Assembly (NCBI RefSeq): GCF_963675165.1
Contig: NC_087380.1
Span: 4,772,571 to 4,836,570 of the forward strand
Reading direction: 5' to 3'
From: Halichondria panicea
Lineage: Eukaryota > Porifera > Demospongiae > Suberitida > Halichondriidae
DNA length: 64,000 nt
In this document: positions 22,368-33,269 of the stretch, one piece after another
Layout of the letters: each line of letters starts with the position of its first letter
Numbering within the stretch: position 1 is the stretch's first letter
Notes under the pieces: model-generated
Seen by the model: the letters and a program-made list of their open reading frames with translations, nothing else
Databases searched by the model: none
Told to the model about the DNA's origin: nothing
Translations under genes and position numbers: made by a program

Positions 22368-22492
22368 GTGTGGTTTAATGATAGTTAGACCAGGTTAATA
22401 AGGAGGACCGCACCGGTTTGCACATGCGCAGATCATATTCCTACCTCGTGTATTCTACCGTGTCTTCAGGCTCGAACTGCTGTCGATATCAT
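22368..22492 (+). repeat. Split direct repeat A2
   Basis: 125 bp, one mismatch to A1 at 16335-16459. It directly follows the end of B1 (GCAGCTTATTAA at 22356-22367), as expected for the B1-A2 junction of a split-direct-repeat element. Confidence 0.9.
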
Positions 22493-22562
22493 CCCACCCA
22501 CCCTCTCCGTCTTTATGAGGCTTGCCTTTAAGGCATGCCTTGTGGAGACGTGATCTGTGCTG

Positions 22563-22750
22563 GGCCGGTTTGGGGGGATTCCCCTAGGTTTTGGGGGATT
22601 CCCCTAACCTTCACTTATACCACCTGGTCATTTCCGGTGGAGGTGGGGGTTTCCGGTCCAGCACTTTAGCCAAAACTAACACTATCCTTTTGATAAGTGT
22701 GACTACGTCCTAGGCCTTAACGTTCTCTCAGGTGGACCGCAGCTTATTAA
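22563..22750 (+). repeat. Split direct repeat B2
   Basis: 188 bp from GGGCCGGTTTGGGGGG to GCAGCTTATTAA. It matches B1 but lacks the foldback element and is not inverted, so it is the reference for both rearrangements. About 70 bp at 22493-22562, between A2 and B2, has no counterpart at B1. Confidence 0.85.
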
Positions 22751-23070
22751 CCAGGAACAATGGAACAGGGTCACTAAAGTAGGAGCTTGAATTATAGCTC
22801 CTGCTGCTGACTGGGATCCTACTCCATGCAGAACCTGGAGCTATACTTCTCTGAGACTCCAGGCTTCTTTACTGTGATCCTAATCCACAGTGCATATCAT
22901 CTATAGTAGTCTACCACTACCTGTTCTCAGCATGCCTCCAGTCTGGTTTAGTTTTATTGCTCCTGAGTTGCTGTGCAAGTCATACATGATAACAACATCA
23001 CTATATGCACTGCATTATATTTCTGGTTTCTTTATAATCAGCCGAGGGTTTGCACTTTAGTGCTCTAGTT
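22751..23070 (+). repeat. Dispersed repeat R1, copy 1, right part
   Basis: R1 resumes at CCAGGAACAATGGAACAGGG directly after the retrotransposon. It ends GCCGAGGGTTTGCACTTTAG...CTCTAGTT at 23070, and R1 copy 2 follows in tandem. Confidence 0.8.
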
Positions 23071-23800
23071 TGTTTGTCTGTTTGTCACGAGTATATCTAC
23101 TCACCTGGATGCCATAGCGCTGCGTTTGCAGCATAGGTAGCCTTCACATAACAATATCTTGGTTTAAATAGTGGCAGATTTTGATGTTAAAGCTTCTTTG
23201 TCGAGCAAAAGCTAAGAAGCTTAAATAAGCTTGTGACTAGGTCTGCTTACCTGGATGTTCTAGCACTGCGTTTACAGCATGAGTAGCCTCCACACAACAA
23301 GTTAGTACTTTTGATAGTGGCAGCTTTCGGTGTTAAAGCTTCTTTGTCTAATAAAAGCGAGCAAAATGTAGCTTGAACAGAACTTGCACATGTGTTACTT
23401 ATAACTGAAGTGATCCTGTACCAAGAACGATGGAACAGGGTCACTAAAGTAGAAAGCTGTATATACCAGGAACAATGGAACAGGGTCACTAAAGTAGAAG
23501 CTTAAATTATAGCTCCTGCTGCTGACTGGGATCCTACTCTATGCAGAACCTGGAGCCAGACTTCTCTGAGACTCCAGGCTTCTTTACTGTGATCCTAATC
23601 CACAGTGCATATATCTATAGTATCACTACCTGTTCTCAAATGTTTCAGCATGCCTCCAGTCTGGTTTAGTTTTATTGCTCCTGAATTGCTGTGCAAGTCA
23701 TACATGATAACAACATCACTATAATTATGGACTGCATTATATTTCTGGTTTCTTTATAATCATGTCACCAGCCGAGGGTTTGCACTTTAGCGCTCTAGTT
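23071..23800 (+). repeat. Dispersed repeat R1, copy 2 (uninterrupted)
   Basis: This tandem neighbour of copy 1 contains the empty retrotransposon site: GAAAGCTGTATATA is followed directly by CCAGGAACAATGG at 23465/23466. It carries the same landmark words as the other copies (TCTACTCACCTGGATGCC, CTGCTTACCTGGATG, GCCGAGGGTTTGCAC). Confidence 0.85.
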
Positions 23801-23819
23801 ATTAAAAGCTAATTGTTAT

Positions 23820-24192
23820 TGTTATTGTTTTCAGCTTCAGGCTCGCTGTCACTGTCACTATCATCGTCAGCTCAGGGGTTGGTGAACTCTACTCTCACTC
23901 TCACTGTCCGTGAACAGCTCTGGTGTTGGGGATCTTTGGCGTGGCCTACTTCTTCTGGGGGGGGGGCCTTTCCTGAAGCCTTCGAAGAAGCCAGAAAATA
24001 TCCCGATGCCTTCTTGGCATATTGATTGATGAGCTGCATTGATTGATGAGCTGCAGATATTAGGTATACTAAATCATAACAGATCTTACCTGGAGTGAAA
24101 TATCTGGAGTGAAATATGGGTTGGGTTGGGCCCAGTTTCAAGGTGTCTAAATATAACCATACAACATGCATGACTCTGCCTTGGCCTGCCAT
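23820..24192 (-). other. Possible degenerate exon with acidic tail
   Basis: A minus-strand frame of 106 residues (24192-23872) includes NQYAKKASGYFLASSKASG. In another frame the same strand reads SPTPELFTDSESES, and further on (23880-23822) DDDSDSDSEPEAENN before a stop. The alternation suggests a frameshifted acidic C-terminus of some gene. I do not recognise the family, and low-complexity coincidence is possible. Confidence 0.2.
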
Positions 24193-24199
24193 CTTTATA

Positions 24200-24930
24200 A
24201 GCTCATTGTTAGACTAATTTATAATAATTAAGCCACTTTCAGGCTTATATTAAGTTCAATTATAGTTTGCCACATGTAGAAACCTAGCTATAGAGAGATG
24301 ACATTATGATTATTGATACACTATACTGTCAATTATGGAAAGTCCAGCGTCGGCAATCCAATATTTATTTAACCACATTACTATACTACTGCATGGTCTC
24401 AGTATAGCTATGGTTGATTAGTGTAACCAAGTGTACAAGGTGTTATAAGCACATGGCTCAGGCAAAGATCGCACATGGTTGGAATCGTCAATAAAGAGAC
24501 TGCTGAATAAAACAATAATTATGGACAAACAGGTGAGTTTATTATTAGTTATGAGGTTTATTATTTCCAAATTAGGTGGAGTACGAAACGTGCAAGTAGT
24601 TCCAGTGAACGTGCTAACATTTAAAATAGAACACGGACAACTTTTTTATTTAGTGTTACTTTCGGACTATTGCAAAGTTTCTACGCTTACAATATACCCT
24701 GAAACAATAATATTTTATAATAATTATTATGTAACGCAAGGCATGAGCAATTAAGCCAACAGGCCAACAGACTAGAACTTCAATGAAAAATTCTCAATGA
24801 AGCATACTATAGTTCAGCATACTATAGTTTAAACAATTTGATTTGTCATTATTCACAAAAATAGTAGTTGCAAACTATACTTGTGTGGAATATAATGATT
24901 TGAGTGGAATAATTTCAAGTGTATGACACT
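24200..24930. other. Non-coding or unrecognised stretch
   Basis: A frame at 24479-24754 on the plus strand has no recognisable domain. ATGGACAAACAG followed by GTGAGT at 24521-24538 looks like a short first exon, but the following exon candidates close quickly. Nothing here can be assigned. Confidence 0.25.
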
Positions 24931-25278
24931 TCAAGGGACGCACAATGTGTGTTCATCGAAATCGGTGGTTGTAAAGGGTTGTACCTGTAAAGGGTTGTAC
25001 CTGGAAGTATATGTGTGAAGAGGCGATATGTGTGAAGAGGCGACAACAAAAATTTCGACTAGTTTTCCGAACACTGGAAAATTATCGTCTTTATCCAAAA
25101 CCAGCGCACACGAGAGACGGTACATAGTGCCAGTAATTTCCACCCACTTGACCCTGAAGCAAGACAATACTTCATCAAGCTGTGAACATAATGAATGCTT
25201 AACACTCACTTTGAAATAGTAGCACCGTTTGCTAGGTCTACAACTTTGGGAGCATCCACCGGGCAGTTGCATATGCAA
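24931..25278 (-). pseudogene. Fragment of a recurrent mobile-element-associated protein
   Basis: The minus strand reads VKWVEITGTMYRLSCALVLD, then NFPVFGKLVEIFVV, preceded by an acceptor-like CTTGCTTCAG. The pattern (W-E-I-G-Y, then P-FG-L-I-V) resembles the C-terminal domain of uncharacterised proteins often linked to transposons in early-branching animals; this rests on memory, not a search. Two short tandem duplications interrupt it: TATGTGTGAAGAGGCGA twice at 25011-25044, and GTAAAGGGTTGTACCTG twice at about 24970-25003. They make the frame gain residues that look out of place. Confidence 0.35.
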
Positions 25279-25299
25279 ATAATTATTTACTATAGATAA

Positions 25300-28200
25300 T
25301 ACAGTGTTCAGTTACAATGTACGCTCTATATACTTACCTAGACCAAGAGTCACTGAGAATACTGACCCAAGTCTTTGGTAGCAATTCAGTTTTTGGTGTA
25401 TAATGCTAATATTGTGTGTCAACGCTTTGAAATATGAGCATTGTCCAAATCTGTCTGAGTGGGCCAAACCTAATAACAGAATAAAGATTGAGGAAGCTTC
25501 GACCAACTGCATTAACCAAGGTGAGTTCTATGTCATTGCATGCATGCACTTCTGCTATAGGCATGCAGTGGTTCGTCAAGTATAAGAACTCCTCAAGTAC
25601 AAAAACTCCTGCAAATAACACCACCTTGGCGCCTCCAAAAGACCGTTTATTATACCAACAGCGTTTTCTACAATTTCTACAAACACTGAGTCAGCCATTC
25701 AGACAGGAATCCTCACCAAAAGGACCAGGATAGAAATTGTTCAATCAGTGGCTACTGGGCAATACGTTGCTTACGGTTCTTCTAAATGTGTAAGTGTATA
25801 ATTAAGTGAAACGTAATAGATAACATAATAATTATCTACTGCTGCTAATATCATATACACATAACATAGTCTGTGTCAAAAGCCAAACTTGATAAATATG
25901 AAGTCAATGGAATACGTAGCAAAAAGTGACCACCTGATTGGAAGTCAAACTGGATAAATATGAGGTAACAGCAAAATACCGACATTACCTAAATAGCGTC
26001 GATCCGCCAACCATGCTCCAAGCAAGAGAAGTCTAGAAAAGTAGAGTAAGTGTGTGACAACTCCAAACTGCAATGCACACTGAACTTCCTGTACAAAACC
26101 TTAAAAACTGCTGTACTTCTCTGTTCAGCTGGCTTCCTTTAAGCTGTATGAAGGACAGAGACACTTTCTGTAGGCTCCATACAAGTGAGGGATCTTTTAT
26201 AAGACTGATACATTACACAGATAATAAGTACAAGCTTATAACAAGACATGAGAGCTTACCATTCGAGCGACGGGAGTCTTTATTTCTTCGAAGATCCTTC
26301 CTAGGTGCAGGCTACATAGCTATACTAGCTAGCTAGAGAGTGCTAGAACGCCTAGCCTTCATCTAACTAACTTGTCTTCTCCAGAACATCGAAGTGCCCG
26401 GAAGGCAATAATTGAACTTCAATTATTCATGACGTTTGAGCGTCATTTACTATACCTTCGTAGCGTAACATATCTCCGGATGGAAAATAGCTAGGAGGCC
26501 GATCTTGGTATCATTTTGAAGCTTAGAGAACGCTTTATCCGATTCAACAATAAAAATAAACTCGGGTATACCGGGGTGTTTTCCTAGGCCCTGTCAATTA
26601 TGACAATATTAAAAATGTACAATTTATAATTGAGGTCCTCTGAGAGTCTGGTGTATATACTGAGCTTTGATTACCAGTTCTTACGAGAGATAGGGGGATG
26701 GGTAAAACCACATAAATACTTCTGGACATTCCCCCTTGACTGTATTCATATACTGATGTATGATGTAAAACACATTTTTGATAATTCCAAAATTTCTAGT
26801 CACATTGTATACACACTACACAGGTACTACAGTTTAATGGTGGTTGTAGGTTCCATACTAATAGTGGTTTGAATATGAGGAATGAAGTCCAAGAAGTCTT
26901 TAACAAGAAGTCTTTAACAATATCTTTGTTAGTTCAATGGTCGATGAATGGTCGATGAGCCAGGTGATCAGGTCCTGGGAAGTCCTTGCACTCAAACATT
27001 ACACTCCAAACACAATGAACTTTGTCAGCAACGTACCGAATCGTACTTGGTCAAACTTATGCATAAATGAGGTTGAACGCTATACCAACTTACACTGTTC
27101 AGTTCAAATGAAGTCATTTGAATAACACCTTGAGCCATGCTTAAACGCTTGCAGCTGTACGCGCTATATTCAAAAATATAACACGTAGCCTCCCAAATCT
27201 TGTTGATGGACCACACCAATTTATTAAGGTACATTTACGGTACAGTATCACATTAATGTACGCAAGTTAATGTACACAAGTGATTCATACCTGATTCATA
27301 CCTAAAAGGGCACACACAATGATAATATTCTATAATACTAATATAGATCTACTTAAACATAGCACAAACACTCTTAAACAGTTGTTTTAAACAGTTGTTT
27401 GGACACTAAAGTTATCTGAACAGATTGCATTTTTTGGACAAATTTTTTGGACAAATTAATTTTTGTGCCATTGCAGAGAAAATAGACAGTATAGCTCGCT
27501 TGTCCAGAGAATGTGCTTATAATTATATATATCATTATGTAGCTAAGGAACAGATCTATCTTATTTTACTCAAATTTTCAAAATTTTCTGACATCACTAC
27601 TGAGAGGGACCAAGATAGAGAGTCATCTTCGCTGGAAAATTGAGTTCATGATGGACTGCAAACTTGATAAGTAGCTAGCTAGCTAGCTGTTATAAATTAT
27701 GCAGCCACGTGTGCGTTCTGAATAATGCACATCAAACTAATGAAGCCACGTGGTGCACGTGTGCATTCTAAATATTGCACACTGTGCATTATTTAGTAAC
27801 ACTATAGGAGTGATGGATCAACCCTCTTACGCTATAAGAAGTTAGCAAGCAATAAGTTAGCACTTTAATAAATAATTAGGCCATGCAAATAATTATATAA
27901 AGTGTGTGTGTATAGTTTAATAATAATGCTAATAATTAATAATTGCAGTGCCATAATTGCAGTGCCAAACCCGTTGCAAGACATCTGCCACCCGCATCTT
28001 CACCAGCACCCCCATCTTCACCAACACCCCTTTCTTCCAACACCCCCTTCTTCACCGGCCCTGCCCTATCTTCACCACTCTACACCCTCGTCTTCACCAC
28101 CAACACATTCAAAACTTATGTATCCAGGTGCAGCACTTCTAACTCTACTGATATTCATCTCCCCCGAGCAAAACCTAATACCTGTTCGAAAGACAAACTC

Positions 28201-28300
28201 CTGTTCACAGCCATAAGAAAATCTGCATGACTTGTGACGCGAACAAGGAAGAGTGGAGTGTACCTGTGAAAATCCCACTGCCGACTTAGAGGCAGTATTA
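25300..28300. other. Unrecognised AT-rich region
   Basis: About 3 kb with only short frames and no domain I can name. The plus-strand frames at 27902-28230 are Pro/His/Ser-rich because the DNA is a degenerate ACCCCCATCTTCACCA repeat, so they are unlikely to be proteins. TAGCTAGCTAGC runs near 27674 are low complexity. Confidence 0.35.
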
Positions 28301-28306
28301 TCAGTA

Positions 28307-28309
28307 TTA

Positions 28310-28347
<38 letters not shown>

Positions 28348-28454
28348 CGTGTGTGAGGTGTATGCGTGTGTGAGTGTGTGAGTGTGTGTGTGTGTGTGTT
28401 TGTGCGTGTCTGTGTCTGTGTCTGCGTGTGCGTGTGTTGTGTGTCTGTGTCTGC

Positions 28455-28489
<35 letters not shown>

Positions 28490-28520
28490 CGCGTTGTGTG
28501 TGTGCGCGTGATGCGTGTGC
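28307..28520. repeat. GT/GC microsatellite
   Basis: About 210 bp of (GT)n with interspersed TGTCTGTGTCTGCG and GTGTGCGCG units. The His/Thr-rich frames across it are artefacts of the repeat. Confidence 0.95.
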
Positions 28521-28529
28521 AACAACCCT

Positions 28530-29860
28530 TAATGGCATAATTATCCTGCAGATAACCTCATCAACTGCCTGAACTATCAACTGACGACGAAAACTTGAGT
28601 GATGTTTGGGATGGGCTGTATTACGTGAGGGGGTAATTTCAGGTAAATTCTCTGGTGGGGATTGTCTTGCCCTTTCGATGTCTACTGATGGTGTCCCTAT
28701 CTTTAAGTCGTAAACTGTCAGCCAGTGTTCCCAGCTATAATTAGAACAAAATTATGCTGAAAATGTGTTGGATAGGTCCCTCAAAGCCGAACATGAAACG
28801 CCTCTTACAACGTACTACACGTTTTAAAGCGTTTGATTTACCTGCAGCTCAATGCCACCTCTGAGATCGCACACTGAAGTCGTTAGTAATGCTACAGAAG
28901 CTGAAGCTGGTCAGAAACAGTTAATGGCATTTTGGGGATATCTCCGCTCACATCTATGGTCGATTCTGCAGACTAAGTCTTGGTTTAATTCTGCTAACCA
29001 CAAAGAACCATACTACCTTGGACGTAAGAGTGCTGATATAGAAGTGCTGATATAGACAATGAACTTCTAAAACAAACTCCCCCTCATGCCGCCCCCCCCC
29101 CAGGTCAATTCAACACCTTGCGTACTGGAAAGCGTCAGAACTACGCACATGGCTTTTGTATTACTCTCTACCTCTGCTACCTGCCATCACTTTTCTGGGT
29201 GTGTGCGATTCACATTATGTTGGGGGGATAACACTGCTCATAGATTTTTGTGTCTTACTTCCAGAACTATGTGCCAATACACATCATCTTGGGCGGCCTC
29301 TGAAAATAAGAATGCACACTTAAAGCATCTATTTCATGGCAAGTCACAGATCGCTAATCAGCAATGTCGATGTGAGTTACACACTACAATTAACTTCTGT
29401 TAGCAATCCACAAAGAAAAAATATGAGTGAATACATTGTTGGAAGAATAGTAGCTAATCATGCCGCACTGGTACCGTACAAGTTTTCTTCAGGCTCTTTA
29501 AAAATAGTGTAATCTTTCAGTACTCACGTGCTTTAACAGGAAAACAAAGAAATACGCACTGTTGTAATGGAGCTGAAGAATTTGGGTGAGATTGAGATTG
29601 AACTGTTTATATATGGAACTGAACCTTGTGCCCTAATACGAAAAAACATCATCAACACTACTACACATGACTGGTAATCCGATACTTTCCACGTACATGC
29701 AGGCGGACTTACTTAACAATTATATTGTACCAGTTGACGTATCCACTTCTCTTTGAGTAACATTTTGTCTAAAGCTGTAACTTTTGTATCTATCTCAATC
29801 TAATTATATAGTTTTATTTATAATTATTATGTTGTTGTTAAAATCAGCCTTCACTTAACC
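28530..29860. other. Unrecognised region with coding-like frames
   Basis: The plus strand reads TEVVSNATEAEAGQKQLMAF and WSILQTKSWFNSANHKEPYY at about 28870-29030, before a short duplication (AGTGCTGATATAGA, about 29030-29055) closes the frame. A second frame at 29086-29403 has no recognisable domain. The composition is coding-like but I do not recognise a family. Confidence 0.25.
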
Positions 29861-29869
29861 CTACGATAC

Positions 29870-30125
29870 ACACGCATGACATTACACACTCGTCATATCC
29901 ATGAAGGAGTCGACAAGAAAGGGAACACTTGAAGTAACCTTACGTTTACACGCATAATAAGAGCCTTGCCTGAACACTTGAATCATAATAAGAACCTTGC
30001 CTGAGCACCCTTACGTTACACACTTGTCATATCCATGAAAGGAATTGAGTCTTGCCTGAACCCTTGACGTAACCTTACGTTACATACTTGTCATATCCAT
30101 GAAAGGAATTGACAAGAATCATGTT
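29870..30125. repeat. Imperfect tandem repeats
   Basis: CTTGTCATATCCATGAAAGG, CCTTACGTTACA and AGCCTTGCCTGAACAC recur several times with units of roughly 60-75 bp. The array lies at the 3' side of the minus-strand gypsy relic and could be part of its terminal repeat, but no matching partner was found. Confidence 0.6.
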
Positions 30126-30415
30126 AAGAGTCGATTCTAACACACTGTCCTTTTATACACTCCTGAACACTTCCTGTTTGTCAGGTTCTAAAACTGGTTT
30201 GACGGGATCTTACAGGGCAGGAGAGAGGGATTAACACCTTGGGTGTACAGTCGTATACTATTGCACAACATACCAAATAAGTAAATGTAGTCTATTTAAC
30301 ACTATAACAGCTATAATCAAGCTAAATCAAGCTAAGGCAAGAATCCTTGCCTGGCATACATGAACACAAAAGTAACCCTTATACAATAACGAACAAAAGC
30401 ACAAACAATAACCAA

Positions 30416-31172
30416 CTAAGAAACATAGTCTTTCACACTCCTACCCACCTCTCCTGCAATAAACTTGTTTATTGTCGGTGACGGCCCTCGGGAAAGAGCG
30501 TCTGCATTCCCTTGTCGATATTTCACTGTGTATTGGTACGGTTGCAGGAACAAGCTCCTCATGTCAATCTCGCATTGTTCTCTTTGACTCTGGCTCAAGT
30601 AGGGTTTATTCCGTTTTGACTCTTCAAACAAACAAATCGTCATCGAATTCACTACCAACCAATTGCGTTTCAGCTGTCGTCTCAACGTCATCCACCATTT
30701 TGGTACTTACTCCACTCTCTTTTTCTTTTTGGAGTTGCATAGCATCTTCGGCTTCCTCCTGTCTGTCGCACCACATACACTGCTTCCACGCCAGCTGTAT
30801 GTCTGATACTTGGGTTTTCCTGCAACAGTCCACGCAAATTTGGAACATCCGTTCCCAGCAACACTGATGTAGGCAATGTTTCGGACACTGCTGCCACAAC
30901 TGTCAGGGGCCTATTATCCAGTTTCATTTCCACTTCAGCCAAGGGGTATCACCGTCTCCACAAAATAACCGCGCCCCTGACCGAGGCAATTCTACGGCAA
31001 GACTCAGCAGAGATAATAGACCACCAGCTGAAGGCAAAATTGGAGGTGCACACTCAGAGAAGAGAACATTCCAAACAGTAACACCTGAATGAATCCCTAC
31101 CCTTGCCCAAGAGAAAGGGGCCTCATCTTCGCTGCCCATAGAAGAATACAGCTTTGCGCTACAAGGGAGCAT
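30416..31172 (-). pseudogene. Ty3/gypsy relic with RT deleted
   Basis: Read on the minus strand, the protease-side segment MAEVEMKLDNRPLTVV and ETLPTSVLLGTDVPNL (30942-30850) resembles the end of a gypsy aspartic protease. It is followed by an acidic linker ending SEFDDDLFV (30624) and, after about 50 residues, by QPYQYTVKYRQGNADALSRG (about 30560-30480), the typical end of a gypsy RNase H. The whole RT and most of RNase H, normally some 400 residues, are missing between them. Frameshifts separate the pieces. It is an internally deleted, dead element. No LTR pair was identified. Confidence 0.7.
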
Positions 31173-31589
31173 TCCATGATGCTCTAGCTCTTAGGTACAA
31201 CTGGCAGCCCATCCGCACCCCGCGGTACAACGTTGCAGGAGACGTAGATGTACAATGAACCACGTACGTTTATAGCCAAAACACGTAACGTTGCAGGAAG
31301 ACGTACCGGTATAATGAAACACGTACGTTTATAGTACGTTTTGTGCTTTGAACCACACGGCTTGCCATACAACAAGTACAAACAAACTCAATTAGCAATA
31401 GGTTGTGTGTGTGTGAAACGTAGGGGATTCCAGAGACGGGTCCCCCACTCTTTTTAATTAGCCTATGGTCTAAGGTAGTAGCATGACAGAGTAATGACTG
31501 CACGAGTGACATATATAATTATTAATACAATATGTGTTATAATGAGCAACCTAGGCTGGCGTTCAGACCCTTAGGGTGTGTATCCAGAA

Positions 31590-33265
31590 CAGCGTTTTAA
31601 TTCAGTCGTCAGTGTCGATGGCTTGTACAGATAAGTTATGGTCTGGGAAGTTAAAGTGAACGCAGATGTAGATGGTTCGATTATTATTGATGTTGGATCT
31701 GTGTCGGCACATTGTAGTGTATCCGACATATTGTTTTTTACATTTGGTGCAGAAGTACTGCGGAAGTAGTTTTCAGGCTGGCATGTGCTGCTGTTACAAG
31801 TAGAGCCGGCCGGCTGATATGTGAGTGGTGGAGTCTGAGGTGCCGTTTTCGATGGTCATGATGATGTCCATGAACTGTTCGTCTGTGGGGAATATGCTGG
31901 ATCTGATGAGCTCCTGGCCGATGCAATGAATCTCTTGATATGTTGGTATCTTGTAGAACGATGGCTTCGAGGTAAGCAGGCACTTGAAAACTGGCTTAGA
32001 GATATTGACTGTGTTGGTTCTTTAAGATAGGTCAGTGCTAGGCGGATGGATAGGGAAATTGGTGAGGAGTTTGTTCTTATATTTTATTAGGACTGATGGG
32101 GGGTGGTATTGGTAGAGGTTTTTGGGCTTTTGGAGGCCTGTTATTGGGAATGTGGGGCCTTTGAAGATGGTAAGTAGTCTGTTGATGATGACGTGAAGTG
32201 TAGCGTAAAGATGGATGGGAGCTGTTGACTTGAGAGTGTTGCCAGATTAAGAAAATTAATGTTATCAATGTATCTCTTCATGAGAAGGGGTTGCTTCGCT
32301 TGTGTTTGTACGAATCGATGGTGGATTGCTATTGAGTTCCTTTAGGAATGTTATAGGGCCGAAGTTGAAATAATCAAAGTTAACATTTGTGTGTAGGAGT
32401 TTTATAATAAGGTTCGGATCGAATAGTAAAAGTTCGTTTTTGGTAAACATTTCTTGATATTGATGGAAGGATATAAACTTTCGACATCTATGGTAACCAA
32501 AATGGGGATTGGATTGCAGGACGTGGTCAATAAAGTGTGCTGATGGGGAGAGTTGAGAGTTTGAGTGAGAGACAATGGGACGAATTGGAGGTTCTTGTGT
32601 ACTTTTGGGATCCCATAAAATCTTGGGTCTGGTGACAGGAGGTTCTTATGTACTCTTAGATGTTCACTCAGAAGAGTCTCTTTTTGTATTGCTGCGGCTG
32701 GGAAGGATTTTGTTTGTCGATAGGGTTGGCTAGGTGGAGGTGACCTAAACCTAGGCCGCTGGTTTTATCTGATCAGGTTCTGCTAATATTGCAGGGAGCT
32801 GTTTTTGTCGTATCTATATAGATTGGTTCCCCGAGTGTATCTGTGGTGTATGCTTGTTTGGGGAGGAAGTGCAGTTTGCGTGTTCATGGAGTCTGTGGAT
32901 AACTTTTTTTATGTGTGGTTTTCTCGTTGCATGTACATAAATAGGCTGTGCAAATTTGGTGTAGTAGCTGTGTGGTTATAGGTGTCGTAGGGAGAGGAGA
33001 GAAGGAGAGTCCTTTGGTCAGTAGAGCGAGTCCGAGTAGAGCGAGTCCGTAAGGTCAATTGAACTTAAGTTGTGTATACTTAGGTCAGTGCTGTATGGGC
33101 TGATTTTCCGTGGTTTTAGGTTTCTTGACAGGTGGCAGTTGGGTTGACGAGACAGGTTTGCGTTTGCGTTTTCGGGGGTTGGTAACTTTTTCGAAGTTTT
33201 TTTTTTTGTTGGATAGTTCTGGTCTGGGGGTGGTGGCTTGAGTATTTATGATTGGAGCAGGCTAC
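31590..33265 (-). pseudogene. Penelope-like retroelement with RT and GIY-YIG endonuclease
   Basis: Read from high to low coordinates: a Lys-rich N-terminus (PRKRKRKPVSSTQLPPVKKP, about 33160-33100); then FYGIPKVHK (about 32625-32595), an RT hallmark of Penelope-like elements; LVTIDVESLYPSI (about 32510-32470) as RT motif A; RYIDNI near 32265 in place of the catalytic YIDD motif; and FLIWQHSQVNSSHPSLRYT. The C-terminal part reads YFCTKCKKQYVGYTTMC and RHRSNINNN (about 31755-31680), then HFNFPDHNL, matching a GIY-YIG endonuclease with its Tyr/Gly core, Arg and following HF-H motif. Several frameshifts and stops make it non-functional. Terminal repeats were not found. Confidence 0.75.
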
Positions 33266-33269
33266 AATT

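Larger units (their letters stand above)
16335..22750 (+). mobile_element. Tyrosine-recombinase retrotransposon (Ngaro/PAT/DIRS-like), internally inverted
   Basis: The element carries a gag with zinc knuckles, a DIRS-type RT with RNase H, and a tyrosine recombinase. It ends in split direct repeats: A1 at 16335-16459, then B1, A2 at 22368-22492 and B2 at 22563-22750, the A1-genes-B1-A2-B2 order of PAT/Ngaro-like elements. A1 and A2 differ at one base in 125, so the insertion is young. It sits inside R1 between 16334 and 22751. The same R1 junction is uninterrupted at 23465/23466 and again near 62389-62400, with no target duplication, as expected for recombinase-mediated insertion. Bases 18934-22339 are inverted, splitting RT and reversing RNase H and recombinase. 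Confidence 0.9.

Noticed and set aside
24521..24538. Short first exon (ATGGACAAACAG) with a strong splice donor.
   Set aside because: No convincing downstream exon in phase on the plus strand.
28155..28580. Long His/Thr-rich and Cys/Val-rich open frames.
   Set aside because: They are translations of the GT/GC microsatellite in different frames.
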